Below the pieces are notes generated by a model. The model was not told the DNA's origin. It was given only the letters and a program-made list of their open reading frames with translations, and made no database searches. Of a stretch of 31,056 bases of DNA, positions 22,199 through 29,207 are shown in pieces. The stretch's first letter is position 1. Every line of letters starts with the position of its first letter. Source of the DNA: RUG14199 sp964629225 (lineage in GTDB: Bacteria > Bacillota > Clostridia > Oscillospirales > CAG-272); the NCBI GenBank assembly GCA_964629225.1, contig CAZVQC010000023.1:1-31056 (forward strand). The letters are read 5' to 3'. A program made the translations under genes and the position numbers.

Positions 22199-22239
22199 TG
22201 AGTCAGAATAAATCACTTGAAAAAGGAGATCTTCCAGAT

Positions 22240-23352
22240 ATGACCGAGATCAGACCGGAAGTGGAACACGGCATCGTCAGCAGAGTTCGTGACTCTGTGT
22301 TTAACTACCATGGATGGCCGAGTATATGCAGGGATGAGAGGGGAGTCCTCTTTGCGGCGGCTTCGGGCTTTCGCCTTACTCACGTGGATCCCTGCGGTAA
22401 GAACTGTATGTACGTCAGCTTTGACGACGGAAAGACATGGACCCCTCCGATAATAGTCAACGATTCTTACATTGATGACAGGGACACCGGCGTTTTTGCC
22501 TGGGGCAAAGGAAACATGATAATGTCCTGGTTCAGTGTCCGTCCGCAGGATAACTGCGAGGGAATGCTTTCCTATGACTGGCTCTCCGACGCACACAAAT
22601 CGATAGTCAAGGGCTTCGGCGGAATGTGGAAGTGCTTGCCGGAGGATGTGCTGAGCGAAGGATCATACATCAAAACGTCCAAAGACTACGGTGTCACTTG
22701 GTCGGATCCCGTGACGGTTCCCGTTACGTCCCCCCATGGCCCCGTTACTCTTAAGGACGGTACCATCGTCTACATGGGCAAGTACATGAATCCGGACTAC
22801 CTTGCTCCCAACCGTATCAGTGTCTATTCAAGTTATGACGGCGGAGTGACGTTCGAGCATACCGGAGACGTTCCGGAGGGCGACGACATTACTTACGAAA
22901 ATATGCATGAGCCCCACATGATCGAACTTCCGAGTGGGAGACTTCTCGGTGCCATCCGTATCCACGGCAGAAGCAGCCAGCCGGACTACACCGTCTACAC
23001 CACCTATTCCGATGACAAGGGCAGGACATGGTCAAAGCCCATCTGCATTGGGGTCGACGGTTCTCCCCCGCATCTTATGCTTCATTCAAGCGGTGCTGTC
23101 ATCTGCAGTTACAGCCGCAGAAGAAGTGAGAATGACAGAGGCGAGAGAGCTTGTGTGAGTTACGACGGCGGCGAGACTTGGAGCGAGGACTACGTTCTTG
23201 CCACTAAGATGAGACAGGGAGACCACGGATACCCCGCTTCGGTGGAACTGTCCGACGGGTCGATACTGACTGTCTATTACATGTCCTACGGAAATGACAC
23301 GAACTGCTCCGTACTCAGCACGAGATGGAGACTCAACGATAAGACCGAATAA
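22240..23352 (+). CDS. Cytoplasmic BNR-repeat (sialidase-like) protein
   Basis: 370 residues. Five Asp-box motifs (S-x-D-x-G-x-T-W type) mark a six-bladed beta-propeller: SFDDGKTW at 60-67, SKDYGVTW at 147-154, SYDGGVTF at 198-205, SDDKGRTW at 257-264 and SYDGGETW at 307-314. This is the fold of exo-sialidases and relatives. There is no signal peptide or anchor, so it acts inside the cell, unlike host-glycan-cleaving sialidases. It leads an operon with an oxidoreductase and an isomerase of sugar catabolism, which suggests hydrolysis or rearrangement of an imported sugar derivative. I cannot confirm the Arg triad, Tyr and Glu of true sialidases by eye, so the substrate is open. AAAGGAG at 22222-22228 supports the start. 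Confidence 0.8.
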   Translation: MTEIRPEVEHGIVSRVRDSVFNYHGWPSICRDERGVLFAAASGFRLTHVDPCGKNCMYVSFDDGKTWTPPIIVNDSYIDDRDTGVFAWGKGNMIMSWFSVRPQDNCEGMLSYDWLSDAHKSIVKGFGGMWKCLPEDVLSEGSYIKTSKDYGVTWSDPVTVPVTSPHGPVTLKDGTIVYMGKYMNPDYLAPNRISVYSSYDGGVTFEHTGDVPEGDDITYENMHEPHMIELPSGRLLGAIRIHGRSSQPDYTVYTTYSDDKGRTWSKPICIGVDGSPPHLMLHSSGAVICSYSRRRSENDRGERACVSYDGGETWSEDYVLATKMRQGDHGYPASVELSDGSILTVYYMSYGNDTNCSVLSTRWRLNDKTE

Positions 23353-23401
23353 TAAAACAACAATAAAAACACAATAATAATTGATTTCGGAGGAAATTAA
23401 A

Positions 23402-24496
23402 ATGATCGGTGCATCAGATATCATCAGAGTAGGTATCATCGGCTGCGGTGGTATCGCAAACGGAAAGCATCTTCCCGGGCTGAAGGTCACGGAGGGTGTT
23501 GAGATGGTCGCTTTCTGCGACATCATCGAGGAAAAAGCTGTTGAAGCAAAAGAGAAGTACGGCAGCAAAGATGCCAAGGTCTACACGGACTATAAGAAGC
23601 TTCTTGAGGACAAGTCCATCGATGTAGTTCACGTCTGCACTCCCAACCGTTCCCACAGTTTCATCACGGTGGACGCACTTGAGGCAGGCAAGCACGTAAT
23701 GTGTGAAAAGCCCATGGCTATCAATTCAGTCGAAGCAAAGAAGATGCTGGATGCTGCAAAACGCACCGGCAAGAAGCTGACTATCGGCTATCAGAACAGA
23801 CAGAGAGTTGACTCTCTTTGGCTGAAAGAAGAAGCGGATAAGGGCACATTCGGTGACATCTACTACGCTAAGGCAACAGCTCTCCGTCGCCGTTTCGTTC
23901 CTACATGGGGCGTTTTCCTGAACGAGTATGAGCAGGGCGGCGGTCCCCTCATCGATATCGGAACTCATGCACTTGACCTCACTCTTTGGGTGATGAACAA
24001 CTACAAGCCCAAGTACTGCGTAGGTACCGCATACCACAAGTTCAGAGATCAGAAGAGGACAGGTAACCTCTGCGGTGACTGGGATCCCAAGGAATTCACA
24101 GTCGAGGATTCCGCATTCGGTTTCGTAGTCATGGAAAACGGTGCAACAATCTATCTTGAGTCCGCATGGGCACTCAATACTCTTGAAGAGAGAGAGGCGA
24201 GAACATCTATCTGCGGTACCAAGGCAGGTGCCGACATGATCGACGGTCTTCGCATCAATGGTGTCAACAACGGCAGAATGTACACCACGAACGTGGACCT
24301 TGTTGGCGGTGGCGTTGACTACTTTGAGGGCATTGGCGCAGGTGAGCCTCACGAGAGAGAAGCACGCAATTGGATCAAAGCGCTCCGCGAGGACAAGGAT
24401 CCCGTCGTTCTTCCCGAACAGGCATTCTGCGTAACTCAGATACTTGAAGGCATCTACAAGTCCTCCGAGACCGGCAACATCGTATTCTTCAACTGA
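23402..24496 (+). CDS. Gfo/Idh/MocA family NAD(P)-dependent sugar oxidoreductase
   Basis: 364 residues. The N-terminal Rossmann fold carries GIIGCGGIA (11-19) for dinucleotide binding. The family EKP motif is at 102-104 (Lys103 catalytic), and GTHALDL with His189 lies in the substrate domain. These enzymes oxidise or reduce hydroxyl groups of sugars, inositols or sugar nucleotides, or hydrolyse glycosides by a redox route; the exact substrate is unknown. GGAGGA at 23389-23394 fixes the ATG; an earlier in-frame TTG at 23381 lies before it and is rejected. The 49-base gap after the sialidase-like gene has no terminator, so they are co-transcribed. Confidence 0.92.
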   Translation: MIGASDIIRVGIIGCGGIANGKHLPGLKVTEGVEMVAFCDIIEEKAVEAKEKYGSKDAKVYTDYKKLLEDKSIDVVHVCTPNRSHSFITVDALEAGKHVMCEKPMAINSVEAKKMLDAAKRTGKKLTIGYQNRQRVDSLWLKEEADKGTFGDIYYAKATALRRRFVPTWGVFLNEYEQGGGPLIDIGTHALDLTLWVMNNYKPKYCVGTAYHKFRDQKRTGNLCGDWDPKEFTVEDSAFGFVVMENGATIYLESAWALNTLEEREARTSICGTKAGADMIDGLRINGVNNGRMYTTNVDLVGGGVDYFEGIGAGEPHEREARNWIKALREDKDPVVLPEQAFCVTQILEGIYKSSETGNIVFFN

Positions 24497-24515
24497 CACG
24501 GTACTTAGAAGTTAT

Positions 24516-24561
24516 CCGGAGCACCTCGGTGCTCCGGTCGATAAGAAGGGCATGAGTGCCC
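24516..24561 (+). other. Two tandem intercistronic hairpins
   Basis: CCGGAGCAC/GTGCTCCGG with a CTCG loop (24516-24524 with 24529-24537) is followed by GGGCA/TGCCC with a TGAG loop (24548-24561). Neither has a T-run, and both lie between two genes of the same operon. They resemble 3'-end stabilisers or processing sites that let the two flanking genes be expressed at different levels. Confidence 0.6.
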
Positions 24562-24586
24562 GAACATAACATGGAGGTATTTTAAG

Positions 24587-25555
24587 ATGAAACTCAGTGT
24601 TCTTACTAATCTCTACGGTGCAATGAGCCTTGAAGAGGTCCTTGCAAAACTCTCTTCCATGGGCGTTGAAGCGGCTGAAATCGGCTGCGGCGGCTACCCC
24701 GGAAAAGCACATTGCAATCCGAAGGAACTGTTAAATGACGATGCAAAGCTCAAGGAATTTCTTGCTACTTTTGACAAGTACGGTATCAAACTCGCCGCAT
24801 ATGCTTGCCATGGCAACCCTATTCATCCGGATCCGGCAAAGGCAAAAATGTATGACAGCGATCTTAGGGATGCCATCCTCCTCGCAGAGAAAACCGGCAT
24901 CGATACCATCGTAGTATTTTCCGGATGTCCCGCAGGTGCCCCCGGCGATAAGATGCCCAACTGGGCTATCTGCTCATGGCCTTCCGAGTACTCCGAAGTC
25001 CTTAATTATCAGTGGAACGAAGTGCTCATCCCCTATTGGAAAGAGATGGCGGCGTTTGCAGAGGAGCATCACGTTCCCCGTCTTGCATTCGAGATGCATC
25101 CCGGTTTCTGCGTTTATAATCCGGAAACTCTCATGCGCCTCAGAAGTGCGGTAGGTCCCGTTATCGGAGCCAACCTCGACCCCTCCCACCTTATTTGGCA
25201 GGGATGTGAGCCTGCGGCAGTTATCCGCTACCTCGGTGATGCTATCTACCACGTTCATGCAAAGGACACCAAGATCGATCCTATCAATTCTCCCGCAGTC
25301 GGAAACCTTGACACGAAGCACTACAGCCTTGAGGCTGAGCGTGCATGGGTCTTTAGAACTGTCGGCTACGGCCATGGCGAGGACTGGTGGCGTGAGTTCG
25401 TTTCTCAGCTCCGTCTCGTAGGCTACGACAGAGTCCTTTCCATCGAGCACGAGGACAGTCTCCTCACAGTGGATGAAGGACTTGAAAAGGCAGTAACGTT
25501 CCTTCAGAGGATCATGATAAGAGATCCCAAGCCGGGCAAGATGAGCTGGGCTTGA
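24587..25555 (+). CDS. Sugar phosphate isomerase/epimerase-like TIM barrel protein
   Basis: 322 residues of the xylose isomerase-like (AP endonuclease family 2) TIM barrel. Likely metal ligands and active-site residues are visible: FEMHPGF (Glu near 170), NLDPSHLIW (Asp and His near 200), HVHAKDTK (His near 222), and SIEHED near the C-terminus. Enzymes of this type isomerise or epimerise sugars or keto-sugars and are often paired with Gfo/Idh/MocA oxidoreductases, as here. The start has GGAGGT about ten bases upstream. It ends the operon, 32 bases before a textbook terminator. The pairing suggests degradation of a modified sugar, perhaps an inositol or an amino- or uronic-sugar derivative, but nothing in the sequence decides which. 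Confidence 0.9.
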   Translation: MKLSVLTNLYGAMSLEEVLAKLSSMGVEAAEIGCGGYPGKAHCNPKELLNDDAKLKEFLATFDKYGIKLAAYACHGNPIHPDPAKAKMYDSDLRDAILLAEKTGIDTIVVFSGCPAGAPGDKMPNWAICSWPSEYSEVLNYQWNEVLIPYWKEMAAFAEEHHVPRLAFEMHPGFCVYNPETLMRLRSAVGPVIGANLDPSHLIWQGCEPAAVIRYLGDAIYHVHAKDTKIDPINSPAVGNLDTKHYSLEAERAWVFRTVGYGHGEDWWREFVSQLRLVGYDRVLSIEHEDSLLTVDEGLEKAVTFLQRIMIRDPKPGKMSWA

Positions 25556-25587
25556 GGGCTGTAAGACCGATACTTACCGATAACTTG

Positions 25588-25617
25588 GCACCTGCGCTTC
25601 GGCGCAGGTGCTTTTTT
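25588..25617 (+). terminator. Strong rho-independent terminator
   Basis: A 10-bp perfect stem GCACCTGCGC/GCGCAGGTGC (25588-25597 with 25602-25611) with a TTCG tetraloop is followed by six T's. It closes the sialidase-like/oxidoreductase/isomerase operon. The stretch 25618-25865 after it is A-rich with no convincing gene. Confidence 0.92.
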
Positions 25618-25865
25618 GCGCCCGATAGAGGGGACCGCTTTGCCTTTGAAGCGTGACGGAGGATCATTGGTGAAAGAGATGACGGGGATCGGGTTATGCA
25701 TTTCGGTGACATTCTTTGCTACCGCAAAAAGCGCAGGGGCGAGGGACAAAGGCTTGAAAAAGGACATTTTTAACATTTTAGCGGCTTCTTCCCAGAAAAA
25801 AAGAAAAACGAACGAAAAAAGGGACTCCTCTTGCATAATAATTTATATTATTTTCACAAGTCAGG

Positions 25866-25895
25866 TTGACATTAGGAGCGGTTTCATGGTAAAAT
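25866..25895 (+). promoter_or_regulatory. Sigma-A promoter of the HprK-like/radical SAM/PqqD operon
   Basis: A perfect TTGACA at 25866-25871 and TAAAAT at 25890-25895 are spaced by 18 bases. Transcription would start near 25902, about 26 bases before the GTG start at 25928. Confidence 0.7.
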
Positions 25896-25927
25896 TAATA
25901 GTAAAAGAATTGCTTTGGGGGTTAACA

Positions 25928-26818
25928 GTGAAGAGAACTGTTATGAAGAGAAACAACGAAAGCAAAACTACTAAGATAATAATACTGTCGGCCGCTCTTT
26001 TTGCGGTACTTCTGCTTGTGGGATCATTTTTCTTTGCAAGGTATTTTTCCGGTGACGGAAAAGACAACGGTACTTCCGTCTCGGATCCTGTGGATATCTC
26101 CCTTGCGGGAGGCGGTGACTCGCCGTGGACACTTCCTTCGACTGAGGCCGAGAGTGCCGATCCGGGAGAACTTTCCGATGCGGCTGCCTTCAGGACCGAC
26201 TCCTCATCTGTCGCTCTCATCGAGAGCGGATGGGATGAGGTCAACGTGGGGTACGGTATCATCCTTTGCGGCATTGACAGCTACAGCGGAGAGTTCATCG
26301 AGGACAGCAGTGACGAATACGTTACCGATATCGCCGCCGCCACCTTCAGAAACGACAGCGGACGGGACATTCAGTATGCTGAGGTGTCCGTCAGTATTGG
26401 CGGTAAGTTCGGAGTTTTCAAGTTTTCAACTCTTCCGTCCGGTGAATCGGTAACGGTGCTTGAGAGCGGCCGCATGGCGTATGCCGAGCAGACCGACAAC
26501 GAGTACGGGTACGCACAGAACGTCGTGTTCTTCCTCGATCTTCCCACGGTGTCGCCGGATCTTTTCAAGGTCACGGGAGTCGCCGGTTATCTGCAGATAG
26601 AGAATATTACCGACGTAGATATCGGTACAGACGTTTTGCTCTACTATAAGAAAGTTAAAGATGGGCGATATTTCGGTGGAATAACCTACAGTGTTCGTGC
26701 AACGGACGGCATTGCCGCCGGTGAAAAGACACTCATCTGGGCTCCTCACTTCGACCTTGAGTCCTGCAGAGTCATGTTCATAAACTATGACAAGAGTGGC
26801 GATGCAGATGAGAACTGA
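25928..26818 (+). CDS. Membrane-anchored protein of unknown family
   Basis: 296 residues. Residues 1-16 are basic and cytoplasmic, 17-38 form one membrane helix without a clear cleavage site, and the rest is outside. Residues 42-95 are a Ser/Asp/Gly-rich linker; about 105-290 look like a folded beta-rich domain with two similar halves (IAAATFRNDSGRDIQYAEVSV and VAGYLQIENITDVDIGTDVLL both read as a strand pair). I recognise no family and no catalytic motif. The frame is open upstream to 25616, with a possible GTG at 25670, but the promoter at 25866-25895 lies inside that extension, and TGGGGGTT precedes the GTG at 25928. It is the first gene of the operon; the next gene starts four bases after its stop, so it is probably a partner or target of the modification enzymes. 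Confidence 0.75.
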   Translation: MKRTVMKRNNESKTTKIIILSAALFAVLLLVGSFFFARYFSGDGKDNGTSVSDPVDISLAGGGDSPWTLPSTEAESADPGELSDAAAFRTDSSSVALIESGWDEVNVGYGIILCGIDSYSGEFIEDSSDEYVTDIAAATFRNDSGRDIQYAEVSVSIGGKFGVFKFSTLPSGESVTVLESGRMAYAEQTDNEYGYAQNVVFFLDLPTVSPDLFKVTGVAGYLQIENITDVDIGTDVLLYYKKVKDGRYFGGITYSVRATDGIAAGEKTLIWAPHFDLESCRVMFINYDKSGDADEN

Positions 26819-26822
26819 AGCC

Positions 26823-27734
26823 ATGAGACGTTATTACAGCATCGGTGGAGTCGGCTTTGCCATCGAGTCCGACAGGGATTTTTCCGACGGAGAGCCCTAC
26901 TCACTGTTTTCACTTCCGTGTCCGATGGAGGACGATGTCACAGTGTTTTCCGCAGTCCATGCAAAAGAACTTCCAAGGCCCAAAGGTGAGATGATCTACG
27001 AGGGGACCAACAGGAGAGTCTACCGAGACGAAAACGGAGACGTCACTCTCTTTTTCGGCTTCTATTCGGACGGGCGGGTCATCGACCGTGAGATTGGTAT
27101 GATGAAGTATTTCACAGGTGACGAAAGAAACGTGAGAATACTTCTCGCAGACGGGGACGGACGGCTTCCCGACAATTCCGCAATGCTTTTTAAAGTGTTG
27201 TTTTTGGAGCATCTTTTGCTCTTGAACGGAGGGGTGATACTTCATTCCTCATACATCGTCACAAGATACGGTGCAGTGCTTTTCACTGCTCCCTCGGGAA
27301 CGGGAAAGTCAACGCAGGCCGAGTTGTGGCAACGGTACAAAGGAGCCGAGACCGTTAACGGTGACTGCTCCGTAATACGAAAAGAAAACGGGGTCTACAA
27401 GGCCTTTGGGCTTCCTTTTTCGGGAAGCAGCGGCATCTGCTTTAACCGGACCTGCCCGATAGCTGCCGTAGTGGCACTGGGACAGGCAAAGGAAAACAGG
27501 CTGAAAAGACTTTTCGGCTCCGAGGCCTTCGTCAAGCTGTTCGGAGGAGTCAAACGGGATACGTGGGACTTTGTCGGCACGGAAACGTGCTCGGCGGTGC
27601 TTGGCGAGCTATGCGTTGAAATTCCGGTATTTTCCCTTGATTGCTTGCCGGACTCTACGGCGGTGGAACTTCTTGACCGGGAACTCTCCCTATGTTACGG
27701 CATTAAAGACAGTCAGAAGGAGGAGACCCCATGA
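26823..27734 (+). CDS. HPr kinase-like (HprK/PEPCK-fold) ATPase
   Basis: 303 residues. The C-terminal half has the HprK/P-type ATP site: LHSSYI at about 141, then Walker A APSGTGKS at 156-163, and NGDCSVI at about 179, where HprK has its acidic metal ligand. The N-terminal half (YYSIGGVGFAIES, then beta-rich) is not the usual HprK N-domain. Such stand-alone HprK-like proteins recur beside PqqD-like and radical SAM proteins and in some lasso peptide clusters, where one phosphorylates the precursor. The true target here is unknown. The start is uncertain: 26823 fits the domain, with a stop-to-start gap of four bases; upstream ATGs at 26787, 26802 and 26808 would overlap the previous gene. It overlaps the next gene by four bases. 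Confidence 0.82.
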   Translation: MRRYYSIGGVGFAIESDRDFSDGEPYSLFSLPCPMEDDVTVFSAVHAKELPRPKGEMIYEGTNRRVYRDENGDVTLFFGFYSDGRVIDREIGMMKYFTGDERNVRILLADGDGRLPDNSAMLFKVLFLEHLLLLNGGVILHSSYIVTRYGAVLFTAPSGTGKSTQAELWQRYKGAETVNGDCSVIRKENGVYKAFGLPFSGSSGICFNRTCPIAAVVALGQAKENRLKRLFGSEAFVKLFGGVKRDTWDFVGTETCSAVLGELCVEIPVFSLDCLPDSTAVELLDRELSLCYGIKDSQKEETP

Positions 27735-28882
27735 GCAGTGTTGAACCTACTATGTCCAGATATTTCCACGAAAAGGGCTGTGAGCTTGGGCTTCCGATCT
27801 CCGGTACATTCGAGCTTACTCCGAGATGCAATTTTGACTGTCGGATGTGTTACGTCCACTTAAGTGAGAAGGATGCCGAGACTCGCGGAAAGGAAATATC
27901 TGCCGATAGCTGGCTGTCCCTTGCGGAGGATGCAAAAAAGCGAGGAATGCTGTTTTTGCTTCTCACCGGAGGAGAGCCCCTCGTCAGACGGGATTTCGGC
28001 TATCTTTACAAGACGCTGTGTGAAATGGGACTTATGGTGTCTGTCAACACCAACGGATCGCTTCTTCACGAATATGAAGATCTGTTTTCAAAGTATCCGC
28101 CCACACGCTTCAATATCAGTCTGTACGGTGCAACTAACGATACCTATTCCGACCTGTGCAAAAACGCCGCCTTTGATAGGGTGATAGCCAATATCAGGCG
28201 GATGAGAGACTGCGGTACCGTGGTGAAGCTGAATGTTTCCTTCGGTCCTTACAACGTGTCGGATATGGAGGGGATACAGCGGCTCTCTGAGGAGCTTGGA
28301 GCCCCCATAAAGCCCAATACATACCTCTACCCGCCTATTAGGGTGGACGAAAACAAAATGGGCAAAAACCCCGGTAGATTCGCCCCTGAGGACGCGGCAA
28401 GATATGAACTTATTTGTGATAGGAACCGCTTTGATCCCGAAACGTTCTTCAAGCGGTGTGAGAACATCGTAAACGGCATCAAGCCGGAGATATCCGATGA
28501 TTGCGAGGGCGAGGCTCCTTCGGAGCATATGAGATGCAGAGCCGGTCGCAGTAGCTTTTGGGTCACTTGGGACGGTCGGATGCTCCCATGCGGAATGATG
28601 ACCGAGCCCTGTGCCTACCCATTCAGAGACGGCTTTGATACCGCATGGAAGGATACTAGGGCGGCAACGGAAAGAATACTTCTTCCCGCCGAGTGTGCAA
28701 GATGCTCGGCACGGCATGTGTGTCACGTGTGCGGTGCGTCCTGTTTTGCGGAGAGTGGCAGATTCGACGGCAGACCCGACTATCTGTGCAAAATGGTAAA
28801 GTGCCTCTTGGGGCTTTACGAAAAGGAATATGAGACGTTAAAGGCCGAGCGAAGCGGAGGAAAAAATGAAGATCAAAGTTGA
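27731..28882 (+). CDS. Radical SAM/SPASM domain protein (peptide or protein maturase type)
   Basis: 383 residues. The radical SAM core has CNFDCRMC (Cys33, 37, 40) for the 4Fe-4S cluster that cleaves S-adenosylmethionine, and TGGEP at 79-83. The C-terminal SPASM domain supplies auxiliary-cluster cysteines: Cys269, Cys287, then a dense CARC...CHVCGASC block (322-338) and Cys353/358. SPASM maturases such as AlbA, PqqE and anSME modify peptide or protein side chains. It starts with an ATGA overlap on the HprK-like gene, and its last 17 bases overlap the PqqD-like gene, which indicates tight coupling. The absence of a visible precursor peptide leaves its substrate open. Confidence 0.92.
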   Translation: MSSVEPTMSRYFHEKGCELGLPISGTFELTPRCNFDCRMCYVHLSEKDAETRGKEISADSWLSLAEDAKKRGMLFLLLTGGEPLVRRDFGYLYKTLCEMGLMVSVNTNGSLLHEYEDLFSKYPPTRFNISLYGATNDTYSDLCKNAAFDRVIANIRRMRDCGTVVKLNVSFGPYNVSDMEGIQRLSEELGAPIKPNTYLYPPIRVDENKMGKNPGRFAPEDAARYELICDRNRFDPETFFKRCENIVNGIKPEISDDCEGEAPSEHMRCRAGRSSFWVTWDGRMLPCGMMTEPCAYPFRDGFDTAWKDTRAATERILLPAECARCSARHVCHVCGASCFAESGRFDGRPDYLCKMVKCLLGLYEKEYETLKAERSGGKNEDQS

Positions 28883-29138
28883 TGCGGTGCTTCGGGATAT
28901 TGCAGGGGATCACGTCCTTGTGCCCGTAGGCGAGACCGTGAAGCAGTATAACGGGCTGTTCAGCCTGAGTGAGGTCGCCTCACGAATTTGGGAACTGATT
29001 CCCGAATGTCCCGATGAGGACGGTATAGTTGACCGTCTGTATTCGGAATACGGAGGGGACGTTGACAGAGAGACTCTTAAGAGAGACGTCCGTGAGTTTC
29101 TTGAAAAACTATGTGAGATGGGGCTCGTGGAGCTCTGA
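28866..29138 (+). CDS. PqqD-like peptide carrier protein
   Basis: 90 residues, full length for a PqqD/RRE domain: an N-terminal beta hairpin (VDAVLRDIAGDHVLVPVG), the FSLSEVASRIWELI helix, and helices ending LEKLCEMGLVEL. PqqD-type domains hold the leader of a ribosomally made peptide and present it to a radical SAM enzyme, in PQQ synthesis and in many RiPP pathways. It overlaps the radical SAM gene by 17 bases and has GGAGGA just before the ATG. Together with the two genes upstream it makes a modification trio. No terminator is obvious in the 69 bases before the next gene, so that gene may also be on the transcript. Confidence 0.9.
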   Translation: MKIKVDAVLRDIAGDHVLVPVGETVKQYNGLFSLSEVASRIWELIPECPDEDGIVDRLYSEYGGDVDRETLKRDVREFLEKLCEMGLVEL

Positions 29139-29190
29139 TTCTACGATATCGGGATATGCGGCGGCATTTCACGCACAAAAAACGATTATC

Positions 29191-29206
29191 ATGACTTGGA
29201 GGTCAT
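29191..29206 (+). promoter_or_regulatory. Ribosome binding site displayed in a small hairpin
   Basis: ATGAC (29191-29195) pairs with GTCAT (29202-29206), leaving TTGGAG, most of the Shine-Dalgarno sequence, in the 6-base loop just before the ATG at 29208. The stem is short, so it could modulate translation only weakly. Confidence 0.35.
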
Positions 29207-29207
29207 T

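Noticed and set aside
25618..25865. Search for a RiPP precursor peptide near the radical SAM operon, here and in 29139-29207
   Set aside because: No short frame with a ribosome binding site and a plausible leader/core organisation was found on either strand; a precursor further downstream of the window cannot be excluded.
25616..25927. Longer N-terminus for the membrane-anchored protein (possible GTG at 25670 with GGAGGA)
   Set aside because: The extension starts inside a terminator, is low-complexity and A-rich, and contains a good promoter; the GTG at 25928 has its own ribosome binding site. Not fully excluded.
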